19,119 bases of DNA, taken from assembly GCA_003453555.1 (NCBI GenBank), contig DMLA01000023.1, positions 1 through 19,119 on the forward strand. Reading direction: 5' to 3'. Numbering within the stretch: position 1 is the stretch's first letter; every line of letters starts with the position of its first letter. Below, piece by piece: positions 6,592 to 14,030 of the stretch. The notes under the pieces were generated by a model. The model did no database searches. It saw only the letters and a program-made list of their open reading frames with translations, and was not told where the DNA came from. A program made the translations under genes and the position numbers. This DNA is from Chloroflexota bacterium (GTDB lineage: Bacteria; Chloroflexota; Anaerolineae; UBA7937).

Positions 6592-6972
6592 ATGACGAGA
6601 GGCCTTAACAAAGTGATGATCATCGGCAACCTAGGGAGCGATCCAGAGATGCGTTACACCCCCACGGGGCGGCCGGTAACCTCTTTCAGCGTGGCCACCT
6701 CGAGGAGTTGGGTCACCTCTGAGGGCGAGCGGCGAGAGGCGACAGAGTGGTTTCGAGTAGTAGCCTGGGGGAACCTAGCCGAGATATGCAACAGGTATCT
6801 CGGCAAGGGCTCCCGGGTTTATGTGGAGGGAAGACTCCAAACCCGTAGTTGGGAAAATCAAGGGCAGAGGCATTACCGCACTGAGGTCGTAGCCAACGAG
6901 ATGGTTCTCTTGGACGCAAGGGAGCCAAGGTTGGCGGAGGAGGAAGGCGTAGAAGATGATTCCGTGGTGTAG
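6592..6972 (+). CDS. ssb: Single-stranded DNA-binding protein
   Basis: The 126-residue protein is a bacterial SSB with one OB fold. It has the opening LNKVMIIGNLGSDPEMRYTPTG, the ssDNA-binding aromatic segment TEWFRVVAWGNLAEICNRYLGKG, and YVEGRLQTRSW. The start ATG 6592 has GAAAGGAG upstream. SSB coats single strands in replication and repair. The linker is very short, and the acidic tail reads EEEGVEDDSVV. It lacks the Pro-Phe end of the usual DDDIPF-like tip that recruits partner proteins, so partner binding may differ. It lies between rpsF and rpsR as in many bacteria. Confidence 0.96.
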   Translation: MTRGLNKVMIIGNLGSDPEMRYTPTGRPVTSFSVATSRSWVTSEGERREATEWFRVVAWGNLAEICNRYLGKGSRVYVEGRLQTRSWENQGQRHYRTEVVANEMVLLDAREPRLAEEEGVEDDSVV

Positions 6973-7034
6973 AGTAATTGCCTCCGTAAAGGATCCCTGT
7001 GGGAAACGAGGGATAACTAGGCTATGAGGAGGAT

Positions 7035-7325
7035 ATGTTGAGAGAAGAAGAGGAAGAAAGGCGTCCAAGGGAGCGGGTCGTTGAGCGCAGAAGGTATCCC
7101 TCTTCTCGGCGGAGGAGTTGTTTCTTCTGCATGGAGAAGATCAAAGAGATAGACTATAAAGACGCGGATTTTTTGCGCCGATTTCTAACCGACAGGGGAA
7201 AGATCAAGGCCCGACGGAAGACGGCCGTCTGCGCCCGTCATCAGCGCCAATTGGCGGTAGCCATCAAGCGGGCTCGCCATCTGGCTCTTCTACCCTTCAC
7301 CGCCGAGCATGTGCGGGGCAGCTAG
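7035..7325 (+). CDS. rpsR: 30S ribosomal protein S18 (zinc-binding form)
   Basis: The 96-residue product has the S18 core [25 protein letters not shown] and the ending [11 protein letters not shown]. Four putative zinc ligands are present: Cys29 and Cys32 (CFFC), then Cys66 and His69 (CARH). This marks the zinc-binding (C+) version, whereas many bacteria carry a zinc-free form. The N-terminal 25 residues are strongly charged. ATG 7035 is only 2 nt from the AGGAGG Shine-Dalgarno; TTG at 7038 has better spacing (5 nt) and would remove one residue. rplI, which often follows rpsR, is absent here. Confidence 0.96.
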   Translation: MLREEEEERRPRERVVERRRYPSSRRRSCFFCMEKIKEIDYKDADFLRRFLTDRGKIKARRKTAVCARHQRQLAVAIKRARHLALLPFTAEHVRGS

Positions 7326-7340
7326 TCTCCGCTAATTCAA

Positions 7341-7379
7341 GGGAGAGGCGTAGCGCGCTTTGCCTATGCCTCTCTTGTT
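7341..7379 (+). terminator. Hairpin between rpsR and the foldase gene
   Basis: GGGAGAGGCGTAG (7341-7353) pairs with CTATGCCTCTCTT (7364-7376). This gives a 13-bp stem with three G-U pairs and a 10-nt loop, followed by the short T-rich TTGTTG. It may end or reduce transcription after the ribosomal-protein genes. The T tract is weak, so read-through into the downstream gene is likely. Confidence 0.55.
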
Positions 7380-7391
7380 GCTAAAGGTGGT

Positions 7392-8549
7392 ATGGCCAAG
7401 CGAAAGGTCAAACGAGAACCTCCCCTCACGCGGAAACAGATCTCCCGCCGCCAGAGGGAGGAAAGACAAAGACGACTCATACTCTTGGGAGCAGGGGTTG
7501 TACTCCTTTTGGTGTTAGGTATCCTGAGCTTCGGCTACTACGAGATGATGTTCCGTAAGCCCGCCTCCCCGGTAGCGGTGGTCAATGGGGTACCTATACG
7601 TACCGATGAGTACCAAAAGATGGTCATCTTCCAGAGATTCACGCTAGATCAGTACCGCCTAAACCTAGAGAGACAACTAAGCCAGTTAGATACCAGCGAT
7701 GAGATGGCAGCTGCCATCGCCAGCCTCTTTCAACAGGAGTTGGCACGGTTAGAATTCCAGCGAGCCCAGATCCCCTCCCAGGCATTGGAGATGATGATCG
7801 AGGATGAGTTGATACGACAGGGGGCTCAGGAGCGGGCGATAACCGTCACCGAGGAGGAGATAGATAGAGCCATCGAGGAGAGTTATGGCTACCAGCGAGA
7901 GCCCGTTACCCCTACAGTGACTCCTGCCATCACCGCTACCGAACCCATCACCCCTACCCCCACCCTTCCCCCCGTAACCAAGGAACAGTTCGAGCAAGTG
8001 TATCAGCAAAGCCTGGCGGCCCTAGCCAAGGTGGGGATCTCAGAGGGGTTCTATCGGGATATAGTACGGCGAGGCTTGTTGCGCTCCAAGATGTGGGAGG
8101 TGATCGGGCGGGACACGCCCACCAGCGAGGAGCAGGTCCGCGTGCGGCGCATCGTTTTGGAGACAGAAGAGGAAGCCGAAGCTATTCGGGAGAGGTTAGA
8201 GGCAGGGGAGGATTTTGCCACCCTGGCTCAGGAACTTTCTATCGATGAAGCCACCAAGGAGAACGGCGGAGATGTGGGGTGGATGGCTTTCGACGAGCGA
8301 GACATCTCCTTTAGCGCGATGGCCTTTCAGTTAGAGGTGGGCGAGATAAGCCAGGTAATAGAGACAGCGAGGGGCTATGAGATCCTCAAGTTGGAGGAGA
8401 AGGACGACGATAGAGAACTAGACCCCGCGGCACTTGAGAGGCGGAAGAACACAGCCTTCTCCAGATGGTTGAACGACCTCAAGGCCGAGGCGACCATCGA
8501 CAGGTACTGGTCTGAGGAGAAAGTCCCGCCCGATACCAGTGCTAGGTAA
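7392..8549 (+). CDS. Membrane-anchored parvulin-type peptidyl-prolyl isomerase (SurA/PrsA-like)
   Basis: This 385-residue protein has a basic cytoplasmic tail (residues 1-28) and one membrane segment about 29-49 (LILLGAGVVLLLVLGILSFG). A SurA/PrsA-like N-terminal chaperone region follows, opening with VAVVNGVPIRTDEYQKM. A Thr/Pro-rich linker lies about 173-196. A PPIC rotamase domain covers about 240-340, with LEAGEDFATLAQELSID, GGDVGWM and a GYEILKLEEK ending that fit the family. It would help exported proteins fold outside the membrane. ATG 7392 follows AAAGGTGG. A strong terminator lies about 35 bp after its stop. The Thr/Pro insert inside the chaperone region is unusual in length. The substrate is unknown. 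Confidence 0.88.
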   Translation: MAKRKVKREPPLTRKQISRRQREERQRRLILLGAGVVLLLVLGILSFGYYEMMFRKPASPVAVVNGVPIRTDEYQKMVIFQRFTLDQYRLNLERQLSQLDTSDEMAAAIASLFQQELARLEFQRAQIPSQALEMMIEDELIRQGAQERAITVTEEEIDRAIEESYGYQREPVTPTVTPAITATEPITPTPTLPPVTKEQFEQVYQQSLAALAKVGISEGFYRDIVRRGLLRSKMWEVIGRDTPTSEEQVRVRRIVLETEEEAEAIRERLEAGEDFATLAQELSIDEATKENGGDVGWMAFDERDISFSAMAFQLEVGEISQVIETARGYEILKLEEKDDDRELDPAALERRKNTAFSRWLNDLKAEATIDRYWSEEKVPPDTSAR

Positions 8550-8580
8550 TCATAAGAAAAGATGCGCCTATCCAAATGCT

Positions 8581-8611
8581 GGGAGGGGGTGGCCACCACC
8601 CCCTCTCTTTT
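8581..8611 (+). terminator. Rho-independent terminator, plus strand
   Basis: GAGGGGGTGG (8583-8592) and CCACCCCCTC (8596-8605) form a perfect 10-bp, GC-rich stem with the loop CCA. TCTCTTTT follows on the plus strand. It ends the transcript of the foldase gene and faces the terminator of the opposite operon. Confidence 0.9.
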
Positions 8612-8637
8612 GCAACAAAACAGCCTCTAGGAGGCCG
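8611..8637 (-). terminator. Rho-independent terminator, minus strand
   Basis: Read on the minus strand, CGGCCTC and GAGGCTG pair around CTA (8621-8637) with one G-U pair, followed by TTTTGTTGC (8612-8620). It lies 4 nt after the stop of the small minus-strand gene, back to back with the plus-strand terminator. Confidence 0.82.
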
Positions 8638-8641
8638 AGTC

Positions 8642-8884
8642 TTACCGTTCTCGTCTTCGCCTCTTGAGCTCTTCTTCTATCTCTTTTCCCCGCCTCCTTA
8701 GCCCCCGCGCATGATCTAGTTTCTCCAGCATATCTTTCATCTCGCCATCGTGGACGAAGCGATGCATATGGACTGTCGAGGAGAGAGCCCGTCGGTATTC
8801 TGTCCAGGCCCGGTCGTGCTCCTCCCGAATTCTGCGGCGTTCTAATTCTAAATCCTCTTCGCTCATCTCCGATACGGCGGTCAT
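8642..8884 (-). CDS. Small charged helical protein, unrecognised
   Basis: The frame encodes 80 residues, nearly all predicted helical and rich in Arg, Glu and Lys (MSEEDLELERRRIREEHDRAW, then RRGKEIEEELKRRRRER). No signal, membrane segment or known motif is seen. ATG at 8884 lies 13 bp after the Rel stop, with a GGGAGAG purine run upstream. The stop at 8642 lies 4 nt before a terminator on this strand. That placement at the 3' end of the transcript is the best evidence for a real gene. It would be co-transcribed with the (p)ppGpp enzyme. I do not recognise the family. Confidence 0.6.
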   Translation of the reverse strand: MTAVSEMSEEDLELERRRIREEHDRAWTEYRRALSSTVHMHRFVHDGEMKDMLEKLDHARGLRRRGKEIEEELKRRRRER

Positions 8885-8897
8885 CTATCTCTCCCTA

Positions 8898-11018
8898 TCA
8901 TCCCATCTGGCGGCGGGCTTCTAAGACGTTCTTGAGGCTCTCGATCTTGGTGAGAACGCGGCTCAACTGAGCCATATTGGCGATCTCCAAGGTGGCGGTG
9001 ATCACCGCCATATGATCTTTCTTACTGGTGGTGACGTTGGCCGCAGACATATTCACATCCTCAGCCTCGACGATGGTGGCGATATCCTTGAGAAGCCCCT
9101 TGCGGTCGAAGGCCACCACCTTGATCATCACCGGATAGACCTGTTTCCTATCCGTTCCCCACTCTACTTCTATCAGTCGCTCCTTATCGGTCCGGCGGAG
9201 GATGTTGCCACAATCGTGCCGATGGATGGTGACGCCATGTCCCCGGGTCACGTAGCCTACAACCTTGTCCCCAGGCAGAGGGTGGCAGCAACGAGCCACT
9301 CGAGTGAGCAGGTCCCCCGTGCCCAGCACCGTTATGCCGGAAATAGGAGGAGTTGGTGGAGCCACCGTGGGTAGCTCTGGTTCCTCCTCTTCTCCTTTCT
9401 CTACCAATCGGGTTGCGATCTGCTGGACGTTTATGTCCCCATATCCGATGGCGGCGAAAAGGTCTTCTACCCTTTTGAAGCGGAAAAGACGGGCGACATC
9501 CTCGAAGCTCTCCTCTATCCCCAATCGCTTAAGTTCCTTCTCCAGTATCTCTCGCCCCTGAGCGATACTCTTCTCCCTCTCCTGCCGCCTGAACCACTGA
9601 CGTATCTTCTGCTTGGCGCGCGAGGTGACGACGTATCCCAGATGGGGGTTGAGCCAGTCGCGGCTGGGCCCACCCCTTTTGGTGGTGAGTATCTCCACCT
9701 GGTCGCCGCTCTGAAGCCGGTAGTTGAGGGGCACCAACTTGCCGTTGACCTTGGCCCCCCGACAACGCTCCCCTATCTCCGTATGGATGCGATAGGCGAA
9801 ATCGATGGGGGTGGCTCCATCGGGGAGGTCGATGATGTCCCCTTTAGGGGTGAGGACGTAAACCTGCTTAGGGAAAAGGTCGGTCTTGAGGGAATCGATG
9901 AACTCCCGAGCGTCAGCCAGTTCCTGCCGCCACTCCATAAGCCCTCGCAGCCAGGCTATCTTCGCCTCCAGGCTAGTGTCTCGCCCCACATGTTCCTTGT
10001 ACCGCCAATGGGCGGCGATACCTAACTCCGCTGTCTGATGCATCTCCCAAGTACGGATCTGTATCTCCAACGGCTTACCCTGGGAGCCCACAATGGCCGT
10101 ATGGAGGGAGCGGTACATATTATCCTTGGGCATGGCGATGTAATCGTCGAACTCCCCGGGAATGGGCCGCCAAAGGGTGTGGACGATACCCAAGGCGGCG
10201 TAACAATCCTTCACCTCGTCTACAATGATACGCACCCCCTGCACATCGTAGATCTCATCGAAGGACCGTTCTTTGGTCTTCATCTTCTGGTAGATGCTGT
10301 AGATATGCTTAGGACGTCCCGTTATCTCTGCCTTTATCCCCTCTTCGGCCAGCCGCGCCTTAAGGGTATCGATAATAGCGGTGATATGCCTCTCCCGGCT
10401 TCCCCTCCGCTCGGCGATGAGTTCGGCTATCTCTTGATACTTATCTGGGTCCAAAGACTGAAGCGCCAGATCCTCCAACTCCCATTTCATCTGCCAGATG
10501 CCCAGCCGGTTGGCCAAGGGGGCGAAGATCTCCAGCGTCTCTTGGGCGATCTTCCTCTGCTTTGAGGAGGGTAGGGCCGCCAGAGTACGCATGTTATGGA
10601 GCCTGTCGGCCAGTTTGATGAGCACTACCCTAACATCATCTACCATGGCCAGGAACATCTTGCGCAGGCTCTCCGCCTCCTCTTCTTCCAGACTCTCCCA
10701 GGTTATGCGGCTCAGTTTGGTGACCCCATCCACCAATCTGGCTACTTCTTCACCGAATTCCTGGCGAATCGTCTCCAAGGGGGTCCCAGTATCCTCTGGC
10801 ACATCGTGCAAAATCGCCGCGGCGATAGTAACCGGGTCTAAACGGAGATCGGCCAAAAGAGCGGCCGTCTCCAAAGAGTGTTGAACGTAGGGCTGCCCAG
10901 AGGCCCGCATCTGACCATCGTGCGCCTGGGAAGCCACCTCGTAGGCCCGACGGATCAGGTCTGGGTCGCATTGAGGATAGTACTCTTTCACTGCCTCGAT
11001 TAAGGTCTCGATCTCCAT
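8898..11018 (-). CDS. rel: Bifunctional-type (p)ppGpp synthetase/hydrolase (Rel/SpoT family)
   Basis: The 706-residue protein makes and probably breaks down the alarmone (p)ppGpp. The hydrolase domain is intact: YVQH, HDVPEDT (His71-Asp72) and ADRLHNMRTL. The synthetase domain has IYSIYQKMK, YDVQGVRIIV, PKDNMYRSLHT and LEIQIRT. The TGS domain covers about 385-445, the conserved-cysteine region shows RCCHPLPGD, and an ACT domain covers about 630-706. The motif before YIAMPK reads EFDD (289-292). That is the EXDD form known from monofunctional gammaproteobacterial RelA, while bifunctional enzymes usually have RXKD. ATG 11018 is chosen over TTG 11042 because a promoter ends 9 nt upstream of it and TTG 11042 would lie upstream of the -10 box. 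It is divergent from udk and followed by a small charged gene. Confidence 0.95.
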   Translation of the reverse strand: MEIETLIEAVKEYYPQCDPDLIRRAYEVASQAHDGQMRASGQPYVQHSLETAALLADLRLDPVTIAAAILHDVPEDTGTPLETIRQEFGEEVARLVDGVTKLSRITWESLEEEEAESLRKMFLAMVDDVRVVLIKLADRLHNMRTLAALPSSKQRKIAQETLEIFAPLANRLGIWQMKWELEDLALQSLDPDKYQEIAELIAERRGSRERHITAIIDTLKARLAEEGIKAEITGRPKHIYSIYQKMKTKERSFDEIYDVQGVRIIVDEVKDCYAALGIVHTLWRPIPGEFDDYIAMPKDNMYRSLHTAIVGSQGKPLEIQIRTWEMHQTAELGIAAHWRYKEHVGRDTSLEAKIAWLRGLMEWRQELADAREFIDSLKTDLFPKQVYVLTPKGDIIDLPDGATPIDFAYRIHTEIGERCRGAKVNGKLVPLNYRLQSGDQVEILTTKRGGPSRDWLNPHLGYVVTSRAKQKIRQWFRRQEREKSIAQGREILEKELKRLGIEESFEDVARLFRFKRVEDLFAAIGYGDINVQQIATRLVEKGEEEEPELPTVAPPTPPISGITVLGTGDLLTRVARCCHPLPGDKVVGYVTRGHGVTIHRHDCGNILRRTDKERLIEVEWGTDRKQVYPVMIKVVAFDRKGLLKDIATIVEAEDVNMSAANVTTSKKDHMAVITATLEIANMAQLSRVLTKIESLKNVLEARRQMG

Positions 11019-11027
11019 CTCTCTTCT

Positions 11028-11056
11028 AGTATATCGCACCAAGGTAGATTCTGCAA
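11028..11056 (-). promoter_or_regulatory. Promoter of the rel gene, minus strand
   Basis: On the minus strand, TTGCAG (11056-11051) and TATACT (11033-11028) are separated by 17 bp. The -10 box ends 9 nt before the ATG at 11018, which predicts a nearly leaderless transcript. It faces away from the likely udk promoter. Confidence 0.78.
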
Positions 11057-11104
11057 CAGATCAAATAGGAAAAAGGTATCCTTCCCTGGGGAGGGGCAAT
11101 AATA

Positions 11105-11110
11105 TATAAT
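11105..11110 (+). promoter_or_regulatory. Probable -10 box upstream of udk
   Basis: A perfect TATAAT lies 29 nt before the udk ATG and suits a leader of about 20 nt that holds the Shine-Dalgarno AAGGAG (11129-11134). No good -35 box is seen at 17 bp (TTCCCT), so the promoter may be weak or activator-dependent. Confidence 0.5.
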
Positions 11111-11139
11111 AGAGGGCGAAGAGGGTCTAAGGAGTATAG

Positions 11140-11766
11140 ATGAAACCGATAATCATCGGGGTGGCGGGGGGTACCGGCTCCGGGAAAACCACGGTTTCTG
11201 AGGCCATCTTGGAGCGAGTAGGAAGAGAACGGATCACCTATATTCAACACGACTCCTACTACAAGGATCTAAGCCACTTGCCTCTTGAAGAGCGCCATAG
11301 GATCAATTTCGATCACCCTGACGCCCTAGATACCAACCTCCTAGTAGAACACCTCGAACGGTTGCAAACCGGCTCCCCGGTAGAGGTACCGATTTACGAT
11401 TTCACCACCCATACGCGGAGAAGGGAGACGAGGAGAGTGGAGTCAAGAGGGGTGACCCTGGTAGAGGGGATACTCATCTTCACCGATAAGGCTCTAAGGG
11501 AACTCATGGACATAAAGATCTTCGTAGATACCGATGCCGACATCCGTTTCATCCGGCGGTTGCAGCGGGATATTACCGAGCGAGGACGGACCATGGAATC
11601 GGTGATCCGCCAATATCTGGGGACGGTACGCCCCATGCATCTGGAGTTCGTGGAGCCCAGCAAACGGTACGCGGATATCATCATCCCCGAAGGGGGATTC
11701 AACGTCACAGCCATCGATATGGTAGTGGCCAGGGTAGAGGCGATGATGGGGAAGAAGGGGTCTTGA
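11140..11766 (+). CDS. udk: Uridine kinase
   Basis: The 208-residue product matches bacterial uridine/cytidine kinase, which phosphorylates uridine and cytidine in pyrimidine salvage. It has the P-loop GGTGSGKT at 10-17, the substrate segment IQHDSYYKDLS, the FDHPDALDT motif, PIYDFTTHTR and the LVEGILIF strand. The lid region is RRLQRDITERGRTMESVIRQY, and the ending is RYADIIIPEGG. ATG 11140 follows AAGGAG at 5 nt. It is divergent from rel. A broken flippase fragment begins within about 10-20 bp after its stop, which suggests a rearrangement brought this gene next to the polysaccharide cluster. Confidence 0.95.
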   Translation: MKPIIIGVAGGTGSGKTTVSEAILERVGRERITYIQHDSYYKDLSHLPLEERHRINFDHPDALDTNLLVEHLERLQTGSPVEVPIYDFTTHTRRRETRRVESRGVTLVEGILIFTDKALRELMDIKIFVDTDADIRFIRRLQRDITERGRTMESVIRQYLGTVRPMHLEFVEPSKRYADIIIPEGGFNVTAIDMVVARVEAMMGKKGS

Positions 11767-11774
11767 GATGATGA

Positions 11775-12065
11775 GTGTGCCGCTTTTTCATGGGTGCTGG
11801 CGCGGCTACGGTGTTGGCAGAAGTGATCGTCTTCTTTTTATGTCTCCGTCGCATTCGACTCCCGTTTCCGCCAAAGCGTTTCCTTAAACAGGCAGGAGGA
11901 GTCTTATCTAGTGGCGTAATTATGCTTATGGGATGGCTCATAGCCGCTCCTCTGGGGATCTTCAGCTAGTTGTTGATCGGCGTAATGGTTTATCTGCTCG
12001 CCTTACGGATGTTCAAGCTGCTTTCTCGAGAGGATTTGCGACTATTAGCAGGCATCATAAAATGA
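11775..12065 (+). pseudogene. Remnant of a Wzx-type polysaccharide flippase C terminus, with in-frame stop
   Basis: One reading frame encodes two hydrophobic pieces split by a TAG at 11967-11969. The first has 64 residues (MGAGAATVLAEVIVFFLCLRRI, then GGVLSSGVIMLMGWLIAAPLG). The second, 11970-12062, continues in the same frame with LLIGVMVYLLALRMFKLLSRED and LRLLAGIIK, then TGA. Together they look like the last three membrane helices and the short tail of a polysaccharide-biosynthesis flippase (Wzx/MATE-like; such proteins often end with a SREDL-type segment). The N-terminal about 80% is missing, and the piece begins almost at the udk stop. The final TGA overlaps the ATG of the methyltransferase (ATGA), as an intact coupled gene pair would. 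The family call rests on helix pattern and tail, not on a search. Confidence 0.65.
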
Positions 12066-12820
12066 AGGTGTTGGATTTGTTTTCGAGCAAAGAGCATTGG
12101 GATCGCTACTGGGGGGAAGAGGTATCGAGCGAGATTCACAAAGAGTTACTACGGCAGATTTTTTGCCGCTTAGATGTAACGGGCCAGATGATCTTGGAGG
12201 TTGGTGCTGGCGGGGGTTTAGATAGTATCGCCCTTGCTGAGAAGGGGGCAAAAGTTATCGCCTTAGACTACTCATCTACTGCGATAGATAAGATCGCTAG
12301 CAACGCCGCTGCGCACGGTGTGCACCTTTGCCTAGTCATTGCTGAAGCCCATAACCTCCCTTTTGCTAACGACTCCTTTGATCTGGTTTTTCACCAGGGT
12401 CTATTAGAGCATTTCGCTAACCCGCTCAAATTGCTGTTGGAGCAAAACCGGGTCATTAAGAAGGGCCGGTATATTCTTGTCGATGTTCCTCAGACATATA
12501 ACCTTTATACTATAGAGAAGCGCATAGCGATGCACCGCGGCAGGTGGTTCACCGGTTGGGAAAGAGAGTTCACCATAGGCGAGCTGGAGAGTCTGCTAAA
12601 GACAGCGGGCTTTGCCCTTGATGGCGCTTATGGCTGGGGGTATTATCCCGCCCTTTTTGGGTGGTTGCGCCGCACGGCCTGGCTGCATCGGAGGGCACAA
12701 TACATACCTTGGTTCCGCCCTCTTGTAGCCCTACTCGATGCTTGGTGGCGGTTCGTGGAGGATACCAGGTTACCTCTATACTACTTGAAATCGATAGGCG
12801 TGATGGGGAGGAAAAACTGA
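12062..12820 (+). CDS. Class I SAM-dependent methyltransferase
   Basis: The 252-residue protein has the SAM-binding motif I LEVGAGGG at residues 45-52, an acidic residue at the end of the next strand (IALDYS, Asp69), and the FDLVFHQGLLEHF motif of the Methyltransf_11/25 type. The C-terminal part (YYPALFGWLRRTAWLHRR, then WFRPLVALLDAWWRFVEDTRLPLYYL) is rich in aromatic and basic residues and may touch the membrane. ATG 12062 is chosen because it overlaps the stop of the flippase remnant and gives a family-like N terminus. The frame can be read back to 11933 without support. In this setting it probably methylates a sugar or a glycan end. The first 180 bases counted here (12001-12180) are about 45% GC, lower than many neighbours. 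The target is unknown. Confidence 0.85.
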   Translation: MKVLDLFSSKEHWDRYWGEEVSSEIHKELLRQIFCRLDVTGQMILEVGAGGGLDSIALAEKGAKVIALDYSSTAIDKIASNAAAHGVHLCLVIAEAHNLPFANDSFDLVFHQGLLEHFANPLKLLLEQNRVIKKGRYILVDVPQTYNLYTIEKRIAMHRGRWFTGWEREFTIGELESLLKTAGFALDGAYGWGYYPALFGWLRRTAWLHRRAQYIPWFRPLVALLDAWWRFVEDTRLPLYYLKSIGVMGRKN

Positions 12821-14028
12821 TGCGTATCGCCATAGATGCTCGACCTCTACACCAAGTTGGTGCAAGCCACCGAGGGATAGGGCGCTACCTTTACAATCTC
12901 ATCAAGTCCCTCTTGAGGTTGAACGGAGATCACTCTTTCCTCTTCCTCGTGCATCGAGGGAACGGGGATATCCTCGATCTCGAAGGGGTGTCAACCGCTG
13001 CGCGCTGGAAGTTCCTGCCCCTCATCCCACCGGAGAGGAAGATAATACCCCTCTATTGGTTTCTAGATCGGCTTCTCCTCTCCTCAACCTTGGTTAAGGA
13101 GGGGATAGACCTCTTCCATGCCACGGGTTTCTCCGAACCCCACTTTGCCACCGTGGCCCCCTCGCCTCACTATGGGACGGTCCTCACTGTTTACGACCTC
13201 ATCCCCTGGCTCTTCCCTACCCACTATTATCGGACTTTTCAAGCCCGATTGGTACGAGGGTATCTTTACCGCCTCCGCTTGAGGGCGGTGAGAGAAGCAG
13301 ACAAGATAATCGTCCTCTCCGAGGCTTCCAAGAAAGACCTCTGCGCCCTTATGGGGGTGTCCGGTCATAAGGTGATGCCTATACATCTTGGCTTGCCTAA
13401 AGGTTTAGCCCCTATAAGCGATGAGGCTCAGATAGGCAAGGTGCTTGCCAAGTACGGAATTCCCCGAGAGTATATCCTATATTTGGGGGGGTTCGACTAC
13501 CGCAAGAACTTGGGCCACCTGATGGAGGCCTACGGTAACCTCCTGGCCAACCGTTTGTGGGACGGACACATGATTATCGCCGGCACTGGTGTCAAAAGGG
13601 AGGTAGAGAAAGTGCACCAAATGATCGAAGGTTTTGGCCTTCAGGGGAGGGTCTTGCTCCCTGGTTTCATCGCCGACGAGGACCTCCCGACTTTGTATAG
13701 CGGGGCAAAGGTGTTCGTCTTCCCTTCCCTCTATGAGGGTTTTGGGCTTCCGGCGCTGGAGGCTATGGCTTGTGGTACCCCGGTTGTCACCTCTAATCTC
13801 TCGGCCCTACCGGAGGTAGTGGGCGATGCGGCTATTCAAGTTGACCCTTACAATATCCAGGCATTAGCAGAAGCGATTGCGGAGGTTTTAAAGAACGAGA
13901 GACTGCGTAACGAGATGAGGGCTAGAGGCCTGGTTAGGGTGAAATCCTTTGCTTTGGAGGAAGAGGCCCGTAAGACCCTCTCGGTTTATGAGGAAGTCGC
14001 TAAGGAACACCAACTAGCGGGAGGTTAG
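12820..14028 (+). CDS. GT4-family glycosyltransferase
   Basis: This 402-residue protein is a GT-B fold retaining glycosyltransferase. It opens with MRIAIDARPLHQVGASHRGIGRYLYNL, the glycine-rich N-terminal loop of this group. The C-terminal donor-binding half has ILYLGGFDYRKNLGHL, and the EX7E motif EGFGLPALE runs from Glu306 to Glu314, followed by AMACGTPVV. It transfers a sugar from a nucleotide donor to a growing surface glycan, probably lipid-linked, on the cytoplasmic side. ATG 12820 overlaps the stop of the methyltransferase (TGATG). The longer frame from 12661 would overlap that gene. It resembles the next glycosyltransferase closely in layout and motifs, so the two may be old duplicates. 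Donor and acceptor cannot be read from the sequence. Confidence 0.92.
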   Translation: MRIAIDARPLHQVGASHRGIGRYLYNLIKSLLRLNGDHSFLFLVHRGNGDILDLEGVSTAARWKFLPLIPPERKIIPLYWFLDRLLLSSTLVKEGIDLFHATGFSEPHFATVAPSPHYGTVLTVYDLIPWLFPTHYYRTFQARLVRGYLYRLRLRAVREADKIIVLSEASKKDLCALMGVSGHKVMPIHLGLPKGLAPISDEAQIGKVLAKYGIPREYILYLGGFDYRKNLGHLMEAYGNLLANRLWDGHMIIAGTGVKREVEKVHQMIEGFGLQGRVLLPGFIADEDLPTLYSGAKVFVFPSLYEGFGLPALEAMACGTPVVTSNLSALPEVVGDAAIQVDPYNIQALAEAIAEVLKNERLRNEMRARGLVRVKSFALEEEARKTLSVYEEVAKEHQLAGG

Positions 14029-14030
14029 CC

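Noticed and set aside
7905..7980. CCCCTACCCC-type repeats as a possible nucleic-acid element
   Set aside because: They encode the Thr/Pro-rich linker of the foldase; the repetition follows from the protein sequence.
8583..8605. GC-rich palindrome as a possible operator
   Set aside because: The 3-nt loop, the T run directly after it and the position between convergent genes fit a terminator better.
10038..10565. 175-residue open frame on the plus strand inside rel
   Set aside because: It lies wholly antisense to the conserved synthetase domain of rel, has no convincing ribosome site and a composition typical of a shadow frame.
11933..12061. N-terminal extension of the methyltransferase from 11933
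   Set aside because: That stretch is the out-of-frame reading of the flippase remnant; the ATG at 12062 overlaps the remnant's stop and gives a normal N terminus.
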